A DNA stretch of 64,000 nt from an uncultured Erythrobacter sp. (GTDB taxonomy: Bacteria > Pseudomonadota > Alphaproteobacteria > Sphingomonadales > Sphingomonadaceae): NCBI RefSeq assembly GCF_947499705.1, contig NZ_CANMPJ010000001.1, positions 965,501 through 1,029,500 of the forward strand, written 5' to 3'. This document shows, in pieces, positions 56,001-64,000 of this stretch. The notes beneath the pieces were generated by a model. That model was given only the letters and a program-made list of their open reading frames with translations, ran no database searches and was not told the origin of the DNA. Within the stretch, counting starts at the first letter, position 1. Each line of letters opens with the position of its first letter. Made by a program: the position numbers and the translations under genes.

Positions 56001-56536
56001 CCGCGCGGCGCGGGGTGTTGATCCACCGCCTGCTTGAACGGCTGCCCGATCTCGACCCGGCTGAGCGTGAGGCCAAAGGAGCCGATTGGTTGGCGCGACA
56101 AGGCGCTGATCTCGGGGACGCCGTTCGCGCGGAGATGCTCAAGAGTGCACTGACTGTGTTGGGGAATCCGGAATTTGCCGACATCTTTTCGCCAGATGCG
56201 CTCGCCGAAGTGCCTCTTGCTGCCACCATCAACGGCGTGGTCGTATCTGGCACGGTCGATCGCCTGCTCGTTGGCGAAGACGCGATTACTGTCGTCGATT
56301 TCAAGACCACTCGCCGTCCACCCCACAGTGCCGAAAACATCCCAAGCGCCGCGCTCAAACAGATGGCAGCCTATGTCGCGGTACTCGAGAAAATCTATCC
56401 AGACCGTCCCGTTCGCGCGGCCTTGCTCTACACGCAAACACCTGTGTTGCTCGAGATTTCCCCCGAATCGATTGCGTTACAAAAGGATCGTTTGGGCGAG
56501 ACGCAGGAAACCTATGCACCGCTGGATATTGAGTGA
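53042..56536 (+). CDS. addA: double-strand break repair helicase AddA
   Basis: UvrD-type 3'-5' helicase plus nuclease, AddB's partner. 1164 residues. Walker A SASAGTGKTQVLS, motif Ia LCLTFTKAGTAEMANRI, DEXX box ILIDEAQDTNQAQW, motif III GDYKQAIFGFQG, later MTVHGSKGLQAP and YVAMTRAEEALFV, and the C-terminal nuclease VVDFKTTRRP. GTG at 53042; the longer reading begins inside addB. Confidence 0.95.
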   Translation: MSGAVFPLIENQLSAVEPNDNVWLSASAGTGKTQVLSARVLRLLLRKDVSPSQILCLTFTKAGTAEMANRINAVLARWVRLEPGRLGKELGDLGADIDPETQARARTLFASVLDCPGGGLRIDTIHAFAQWLLANFPSEADLPPGARPMEDRERELLAREVLAEMLSEAERTNDTVILDAVALITTRKDPGALRNWLMRCASRADMWEGTTAWQSPMRARVLRLLDMQSDADEDWAASALHPDTFPDQHLAAMLPLMREWDTKTGRETADFIPIWLGCGADHRADHVGGFFQTILTQKGTPRKMANPAKVEPLVPEWQEEIAEAIGFYEERKALLALADLLTPALELGRAFWLRWDEAKRREGLLDFDDLIRKAAELLKGSLSADWIRYKLDRRFDHILIDEAQDTNQAQWDIVDALIDDFFSGEGAAGDKLRTIFTVGDYKQAIFGFQGTSPENFAKARDKVFKRINDARENAAGMRERRLVPTWRPLDLGQSFRTSDVVLQFVNRAIEILGHEAFGLDRPPEPHVGAKRPGLVTLWNPVTAPLAEEGDEGEGARDWLPPHETVLADTIAEQVRRWVKGDEPFVLAKEQIPRQAEAGDIMVLVRKRGQLAAEIVAQLHAKGVPVAGVDRLRLGAPLAVKDLMAALRFAAQPLDDLSLANLLGSPLIGWSQDDLLEYVPRARDLRLWQHLRQHDTPFVQETVERLKPLLARADFETPQALLAWLLTGSWGGRARLVARLGREANDPIDELVNAAFAYESAHTPSLVGFIEWFDAGEGELKRDPDDAGGQVRVMTVHGSKGLQAPMVILADATGRPGESGSLELEDAPLGDIVERAVPLPPLSKSERVGPVGDAEEKAKIAAMQEHWRLLYVAMTRAEEALFVGGSLGKRDLKNGPHEDSWYARLKPVFEEGELSDPLWSARQEWGYRAEPLVGEDTQEERAEQPHLPAWAATPIGPEPRPPRPLAPSAAGEDQGSDPPLAPDQAKQAARRGVLIHRLLERLPDLDPAEREAKGADWLARQGADLGDAVRAEMLKSALTVLGNPEFADIFSPDALAEVPLAATINGVVVSGTVDRLLVGEDAITVVDFKTTRRPPHSAENIPSAALKQMAAYVAVLEKIYPDRPVRAALLYTQTPVLLEISPESIALQKDRLGETQETYAPLDIE

Positions 56537-56585
56537 ACAGCAAACTCCCCTAAGTTGAAATCAACACAGAATAGGAGAAGCCGAT

Positions 56586-56906
56586 ATGGCCACCGTCAAC
56601 GTAACCGATGCAAGTTTCCAAGCCGATGTGCTCGAAAGCGATAAGCCTGTGCTGGTCGATTTTTGGGCAGATTGGTGCGGACCATGTAAGATGATCGCCC
56701 CAGCGCTCGAAGAAATCAGCGATGAGCTGGGTGAACAGGTGACGATCGCCAAGATGGACATCATGGAGAACACGGGCGTGCCCGCCGATATGGGCGTGCA
56801 ATCAATCCCGTTGATGGTGCTGTTCAAAAACGGCGAACCGATCGCACGCAAAGTTGGCGCCGCTCCCAAGGGTCAACTCAAAGAATGGCTCGAAGGCGAG
56901 CTTTGA
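56586..56906 (+). CDS. trxA: thioredoxin
   Basis: Cytosolic dithiol reductase, 106 residues, with the active site ADWCGPCKMIAPAL (C31, C34) and the cis-proline in QSIPLM. Follows addA by 49 bp with an AGGAG site; this addA-trxA order is usual in the group. Confidence 0.96.
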   Translation: MATVNVTDASFQADVLESDKPVLVDFWADWCGPCKMIAPALEEISDELGEQVTIAKMDIMENTGVPADMGVQSIPLMVLFKNGEPIARKVGAAPKGQLKEWLEGEL

Positions 56907-56983
56907 TCTGAAGTGAGCTCCCGCGCAGGCTGGAATCTCTTTGCTGCATGCATATCCACGCCTTGGCGGGGAATCGGTCTGAC

Positions 56984-57778
56984 TTAGCTCAAGGCCCGTC
57001 CGACAAATTCATCCCAGATTGCCGGGCTGGATGCTCCAACGAGACCCGGCTTGCCGTGCTCGTCGACGCGGTATTCGCTGCCGTCGAGCCTTGCTGCTTT
57101 GCCGCCTGCTTCATTGAGCCACAGCACCCCTGCGGCATGGTCCCACGCGAAAGTACGCTTGAAACTCGATACATCGTTTTCGCCTAGCGCGAGACGCGGA
57201 TATTGTTCGGCGGCGCAGCGGGGAATGTCGACCATAGAATAATGCGGCGCAAGCTTGGCATCGACTTGCGCGCGTTGTTCTTCGGTCAGGAAGATGCGGC
57301 TTATGGCGGCAACGGGTTGCTCGCTGGTTGTGGTTCTCGCGGCGATCCTCTCACCATTTACGAATGCGCCTTCGCCCAGCTTGGTGTGACATAGCCGGTC
57401 CTTGTTCGGGTCGTAGAGCCACCCCGCGACAGCTTTGCCTGCATCGGCGAGCGCGACGATAATCCCGAATGGCTCCTTGCCTTCCGTGAAGTTGGCCGTG
57501 CCGTCGAGCGGGTCGATGATCCAGCATTGGCCGGACAGGTGATCGAGCACGCTTTCGTCTTCTGCGACGGCTTCCTCGCCAACTACAGCGACGCCCGGTG
57601 CGAGTTTGGTCAGCGCATCGGTCAGGAAGCTCTCGATCTCTCGATCGACGATGGTGACCGGGTCGTCCTCGCCCTTCATCTCGATTTCGTCATCGGCGAG
57701 CGCGCGAAAGCGGGGCAGCATCGATCGTTCAGCGGCAAAACGCAGCAGATCGTGGATCTCATCGTCGAGAGCGCTCAT
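56984..57778 (-). CDS. inositol monophosphatase family protein
   Basis: Metal-dependent phosphatase of the IMPase/HisN/CysQ superfamily, 264 residues; cytosolic. DPVTIVDREIE, GEEAV, the metal site WIIDPLDGTANF, and the C-terminal WDHAAGVLWLNEAGG. In some relatives this type is histidinol-phosphatase (HisN) or CysQ; no neighbour decides it. ATGA overlap with the GFA gene. Confidence 0.87.
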   Translation of the reverse strand: MSALDDEIHDLLRFAAERSMLPRFRALADDEIEMKGEDDPVTIVDREIESFLTDALTKLAPGVAVVGEEAVAEDESVLDHLSGQCWIIDPLDGTANFTEGKEPFGIIVALADAGKAVAGWLYDPNKDRLCHTKLGEGAFVNGERIAARTTTSEQPVAAISRIFLTEEQRAQVDAKLAPHYSMVDIPRCAAEQYPRLALGENDVSSFKRTFAWDHAAGVLWLNEAGGKAARLDGSEYRVDEHGKPGLVGASSPAIWDEFVGRALS

Positions 57779-58188
57779 GGCATCAATTCTCCGTCGCGGC
57801 GATTTTGCGCATAGCGCGGTGATCCATCTGAATGACGCGCCCAGCTGATCTCACTCGAACAGAAGATGTGGAACTCGGGGGGCAACGCTTCAGGATCATC
57901 AAGTGTAGCGACCGTCACATCGATTTCAGCCGGCTGATGGTCAAGCTTGGTTGCGATCGGCGAACCGCAGCGGCCACAAAATAGGCGTTCGGCGAATTCG
58001 GTCAGGTGGACACCGCAGAGGTGCTCTTCTCCCAGATCGAGATGGAACCCGCTGCGTGGGAGGGTTGCGTAGGGAACGGCGGGCGCGCCGGATGACTTGC
58101 GGCAGTGTCTGCAGTGGCACCAGCTTGTTTCGGTCGGCTTTACGGTGAGCCGATAGCGGATCGCACCGCATGCACATCCGCCTTCCAT
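57775..58188 (-). CDS. GFA-family (CENP-V/glutathione-dependent formaldehyde-activating) protein
   Basis: 137 residues with the zinc cysteines of the GFA family: GGCACGAIRY, WCHCRHCRKSSGAP, and FCGRCGSPI. Members bind zinc and in one case speed S-hydroxymethylglutathione formation; the role is otherwise open. ATG at 58188 is preferred because it has AGGAG upstream and starts two bases after the argJ stop; an ATG seven codons earlier lies inside argJ. Confidence 0.83.
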   Translation of the reverse strand: MEGGCACGAIRYRLTVKPTETSWCHCRHCRKSSGAPAVPYATLPRSGFHLDLGEEHLCGVHLTEFAERLFCGRCGSPIATKLDHQPAEIDVTVATLDDPEALPPEFHIFCSSEISWARHSDGSPRYAQNRRDGELMP

Positions 58189-58189
58189 C

Positions 58190-59416
58190 TCAGCTCCTGT
58201 AGTCAGCATTTATCGAAATGTATCCGTGAGTGAGATCGCAGGTCCACACCGAAGCCCGTCCTTCGCCGATACCCAGTTCGACCGCGAGGTCGATCTCTTG
58301 CCCTTTTAGATGCTCTGCGACCGGGGCCTCGTCATAGTCTTCGACCGGGAGCCCGTTACGCGCAGCCCAGATGCCTCCAAATGCGATCGAGAGTTTGTCG
58401 CGGTCGGCTGGCTCGCCTGCTTTGCCCACTGCCATCACAACTCGGCCCCAATTGGCATCCTCTCCGGCAATGGCGGTTTTGACGAGCGGCGAATTCGCAA
58501 TTGCCAGGGCCACTCGGCGCGCGCTTTCATCATTGGCGGCGCCCGAGATCCGGACCGTGATGAACTTCGATGCTCCTTCTCCGTCCCGCACAACCAGTTG
58601 CGCGAGTTGGCGGCACAAATCGGTCAATGCCGCTGCGAAAGCATCGGCTCCCGGACTGTCCCAATTCTCGATTGGCGGGTGATCCGCTTTGGCTGTCGCG
58701 AATGCGAGGACCGTGTCGCTGGTCGAGGTGTCGCCATCGACTGTGATGCAGCTGAATGTCTCAGCATTGGCTTGCGTCAGAAGTTCTTGCAGAAAGGCTG
58801 GTGCGACATCCGCATCCGTAAAGATGTAGCCGAGCATGGTCGCCATATCTGGAGCGATCATACCGGAGCCTTTGATCACGCCGACCAATTCAAGGCGCGC
58901 ATCTCCCACCATCGCTGACGTCTGCGCGCCTTTGGCGAAAGTGTCGGTGGTCACAATGGCGCTGGCGACGTCTTCCCATCGGCATGGCTCTGCTGTGAGG
59001 GCCGCTGCCACACCGTCACGCGCCTTGTCCTTGGGTAAGGGCACGCCAATCACACCGGTAGAAGAGACAAACACCTGCTCCGACGGGCAATCCAAGGCAT
59101 CGCCAACTTGCGCCATGATCGCTTCGACAGCTTCGCGCCCGCGATAGCCCGTGAAGGCGTTGGCATTGCCGGCGTTTACGACAAGCGCGCGGGCGGAGCC
59201 TGATTTCACTTGCTCGCGGCCAAGCTCGACCTCGCTCGACGCACAGGCGCTTTGCGTGAAAACACCTGCGACAGCGGTGCCTTCCGCAACTTCGATCAAC
59301 GTGAGATCGGCACGGTCCCAATCCTTGTACCGAGCGCGAGCAACGCGTAGCGTCACACCGTCGATTGGCGGCATCTCTGGGAAGGGCAGAGCGAGCGGGG
59401 ATTTCTCAAGATCCAT
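58190..59416 (-). CDS. argJ: bifunctional ornithine acetyltransferase/N-acetylglutamate synthase
   Basis: Recycles the acetyl group in arginine synthesis; cytosolic. 408 residues. VNAGNANAFTGYRG, SSTGVIGVPL, and the self-cleavage site at Ala-Thr in GSGMIAPDMATMLGYI, where the Thr becomes the nucleophile of the beta chain; VDGDTSTSDTV and INADYRS at the end. First gene of argJ-GFA-IMPase on the minus strand. Confidence 0.95.
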   Translation of the reverse strand: MDLEKSPLALPFPEMPPIDGVTLRVARARYKDWDRADLTLIEVAEGTAVAGVFTQSACASSEVELGREQVKSGSARALVVNAGNANAFTGYRGREAVEAIMAQVGDALDCPSEQVFVSSTGVIGVPLPKDKARDGVAAALTAEPCRWEDVASAIVTTDTFAKGAQTSAMVGDARLELVGVIKGSGMIAPDMATMLGYIFTDADVAPAFLQELLTQANAETFSCITVDGDTSTSDTVLAFATAKADHPPIENWDSPGADAFAAALTDLCRQLAQLVVRDGEGASKFITVRISGAANDESARRVALAIANSPLVKTAIAGEDANWGRVVMAVGKAGEPADRDKLSIAFGGIWAARNGLPVEDYDEAPVAEHLKGQEIDLAVELGIGEGRASVWTCDLTHGYISINADYRS

Positions 59417-59503
59417 GATTGGCTGGCTCTACTGTGCAACGCACTCCCCCGCAATCGGGGGGCTGGTTCTTTTGCGTTAAGGTTGATCGGGTTAGGAGAC
59501 GAC

Positions 59504-60256
59504 ATGAACAACAGAATTCTGCTCATCCCGGCCATTGGCCTGTTCGCGGCCACCACAGCATTGGCGCAAGATTCCTCCGAAGCCGCCGCCGGTGCCGCAG
59601 AAGCGGTTGAGCAAGCTGCTGCGGAGGCGGCGGAGGCCGCGGCGGATGCCCGGCCGGTTGCTCCTACTCCTCCTGTTTTGAGAATCCCTCCGCCAGCACC
59701 GGCACCACCCGGCAATTATGCGAGCCCGGCGAGACCGGTCGACTGGCAGGCGATCTCCCCGCAGCAGGCGGACTATCCCAACTCATCTTGGGCGGCTGGT
59801 GAAGAGGATATTGTCAGGTATTCGGTCGAAATAGATGCTGAGGGCAATGCATCCAACTGCGAGGTGATCGAAAGCTCAGGATTCGGCGCACTCGATGCCA
59901 AGACCTGCGAAATTGTTCTTGCACGCGGAAAGTTCGAGCCTGCCCTTGATGAAGACGGCGTACCGATCGCTGGCATTTTCACAGAATCGCACAATTGGCG
60001 CAAACGTGAACCGGAATTTCCCGGCTCCATCACAGTGCGCGTGCGGTTCACAATCGACGAAACCGGCGAGACGACCGAATGCGAAGTCCTTGAGACGAGC
60101 GGCGTGATGTCTGAGAGTATGAAGCGTAGCTTCGAGCGAGAGCCTTGCCCTGGAACTGGGCGAAATCGCGGCCCCTATCGCGATGAGAACGGCGTCCCGG
60201 TTGCCAAACAGGTCACCGTGGCATTCGTGATCAATGTTGAAGACGCACCGGAGTAA
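59504..60256 (+). CDS. exported protein with two TonB-C-like modules, 250 aa
   Basis: Signal peptide (MNNRILLIPAIGLFAATTAL then AQ), an Ala/Glu-rich stretch (EAAAGAAEAVEQAAAEAA), a Pro linker, then two beta modules: RYSVEIDAEGNASNCEVI with AKTCEIVL and FEPALDEDGVPIAG, and VRFTIDETGETTECEVL with a cysteine in EREPCPG and DENGVPVAK. The architecture matches the proteins at 8769 and 13626. An AGGAGA site precedes the ATG at 59504. True TonB has a cytoplasmic N-terminus with a membrane anchor; this has a cleavable signal instead, so it is unlikely to be an energy transducer. Confidence 0.74.
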   Translation: MNNRILLIPAIGLFAATTALAQDSSEAAAGAAEAVEQAAAEAAEAAADARPVAPTPPVLRIPPPAPAPPGNYASPARPVDWQAISPQQADYPNSSWAAGEEDIVRYSVEIDAEGNASNCEVIESSGFGALDAKTCEIVLARGKFEPALDEDGVPIAGIFTESHNWRKREPEFPGSITVRVRFTIDETGETTECEVLETSGVMSESMKRSFEREPCPGTGRNRGPYRDENGVPVAKQVTVAFVINVEDAPE

Positions 60257-60338
60257 TTGTTGCCGGAGTGCCTCAACGCACAGGTAAACCGGGTTTGATT
60301 GTGGACGAGTCGCCTCAAAAAGCCTATCTAGTGAGCTC

Positions 60339-60611
60339 ATGACGCGCCAATTGATCGCCTTTTTGGCCCTGCTTTCAGGCTTAGCCGCTCTCAGCGGCCC
60401 TGCGCACGCGTCAGTAATCAGCTCGGTCTCTTGCGATGTCGGCGTTTCTGCCGAAGCGAATGAAACCAAGGCCGGCACGCCTGCCGGAATTCGTGAAGCC
60501 GCGAAAAAGCGCCCGGTCCGCTGCCGCACAGTCAAGACGCCGAAGCGCATCCGACTGCCTGAGAGCCTGCGTGTACCTGTCGCGATGGGGATTGAGCGCG
60601 CCTACGAGTAG
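60339..60611 (+). CDS. small exported hypothetical protein, 90 aa
   Basis: Signal peptide MTRQLIAFLALLSGLAALSG then PAHA; the mature part is basic (KKRPVRCRTVKTPKRIRLPE) with two cysteines. It lies 104 bp upstream of secA on the same strand. Not recognised; short, but the signal and codon use support it. Confidence 0.6.
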   Translation: MTRQLIAFLALLSGLAALSGPAHASVISSVSCDVGVSAEANETKAGTPAGIREAAKKRPVRCRTVKTPKRIRLPESLRVPVAMGIERAYE

Positions 60612-60714
60612 GCCCCTCTAAAGAATTCCTTTCGTAACGCGCGCCTATGGCGGCGCGAAAACCCCTACAGAGTTTCGGCCCGCAAAGGGCCTCATCCCAT
60701 TCAGGACTCGCCTT

Positions 60715-63477
<2,763 letters not shown>

Positions 63478-63507
63478 GCAACGTGACATCGCGGCGAGGG
63501 GCGTAAA

Positions 63508-64000
63508 ATGATCGGAGCGGTTCCGCTCGGATTGGCGCTCGCCTTCTTCGTCGCCGCGGTGCTGTACGCCAGCGTCGGCTTTGGCGGCGGCTCTACTTAC
63601 GCCGCGCTTCTTGCGCTGTCGAATCTCGATTACCGCCTGCTGCCGATGGTCGCGCTCGCCTGCAATATCGTGGTTGTTGCCGGGGCGAGCGTCCGGTTCG
63701 CGCGGGCTGGGCTGACGCCCTGGCGCGGGGCGCTGTTGCTCACCGCGCTCGCAGCCCCTGCGGCCTTGCTTGGCGGGCTGACGCCGATTGATGAATCAAC
63801 CTTCATGCTGCTTTTGGGCACAAGCCTCGTGCTGACCGGCATTTCGATGCTGATCCCGATCAACGAAGGGACGCTCGACGAGCCAACGAAGCTGGCGAAG
63901 GCGATGCCTATCGTTGCCGCACCGCTTGGCTTTCTCGCTGGACTGGTGGGCATCGGCGGCGGCATATTCCTGGCACCGCTCCTGCACCTGAGCAGATGGC
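63508..64000 (+). CDS. sulfite exporter TauE/SafE family protein (C-terminus cut by window edge)
   Basis: The visible 164 residues form the first half of a TauE/SafE (DUF81) permease: a first helix with LYASVGFGGGSTYAALLAL, then three or more helices, and the second-half signature LAGLVGIGGGIFLAPLLH at the edge. These export sulfite, sulfoacetate or related anions; the substrate is not readable. GAGGGG precedes the ATG at 63508. Confidence 0.85.
   Translation, partial: MIGAVPLGLALAFFVAAVLYASVGFGGGSTYAALLALSNLDYRLLPMVALACNIVVVAGASVRFARAGLTPWRGALLLTALAAPAALLGGLTPIDESTFMLLLGTSLVLTGISMLIPINEGTLDEPTKLAKAMPIVAAPLGFLAGLVGIGGGIFLAPLLHLSRW

Noticed and set aside
59417..59503. CCCCC-GCAATC-GGGGGG hairpin before the exported protein at 59504
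   Set aside because: It lies between divergent genes, with no upstream plus-strand gene to terminate and no T-run; there is too little to call it a control element.

Overview
The window is a stretch of ordinary alphaproteobacterial chromosome. Protein content and gene order point to the Sphingomonadales, most likely the Erythrobacteraceae; this is a judgement from remembered synteny and protein style, not a search. GC is roughly 60% by eye. Genes are dense and many neighbours are coupled by 4-bp ATGA/GTGA or TGATG overlaps. One tRNA gene is present. I saw no rRNA, CRISPR array, prophage or classical insertion sequence.

Layout. 1-4.8 kb: hemA (runs off the left edge), murI, plsY-dprA and a prolyl-4-hydroxylase-like oxygenase. 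4.9-9.4 kb: topA and small genes, including a CheY-like receiver protein. 9.4-11.8 kb: the lepB-rnc-era operon on the minus strand, divergent from pgi (11.9-13.4 kb). 13.6-18 kb: an exported TonB-C-like protein, a DEAD-box helicase, glutathione reductase and a short-chain dehydrogenase. 18.1-31.1 kb: a propionate/methylmalonyl-CoA region with pccB, mce, an enoyl-CoA hydratase, scpA, bioB, metY and pccA. Together these take propionyl-CoA to succinyl-CoA, with bioB supplying biotin for the carboxylase. This region also holds the most unusual DNA in the window: a GIY-YIG nuclease gene between palindromic repeats whose outer 33 bp are perfect inverted repeats, a repeat-like insert inside mce, a second repeat family after mce, and a truncated metY copy in front of bioB.

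31.4-40.2 kb: MAPEG protein, aroK-aroB-cyclase (minus), then a coupled plus-strand run of a small membrane protein, a 630-aa exported protein, xerD and accA, followed by an M48 protease with a LysM end. 40.3-43.1 kb: two Flp pilins, mutT, tRNA-Arg, folE and a peroxiredoxin. 44-57 kb: ahcY with an upstream palindromic operator, then a coupled series divL (Tyr in place of the phospho-accepting His), tsaE, amgK, murU, addB, addA and trxA, which joins cell-cycle signalling, tRNA modification, cell-wall sugar recycling and double-strand break repair. 57-64 kb: argJ-GFA-inositol phosphatase (minus), another TonB-C-like exported protein, secA and a TauE/SafE exporter that runs off the right edge.

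The best candidate for a little-described system is the GIY-YIG/palindrome cassette at 19943-20431. A second theme is a set of three exported proteins that share a TonB-C-like module with a conserved cysteine pair.
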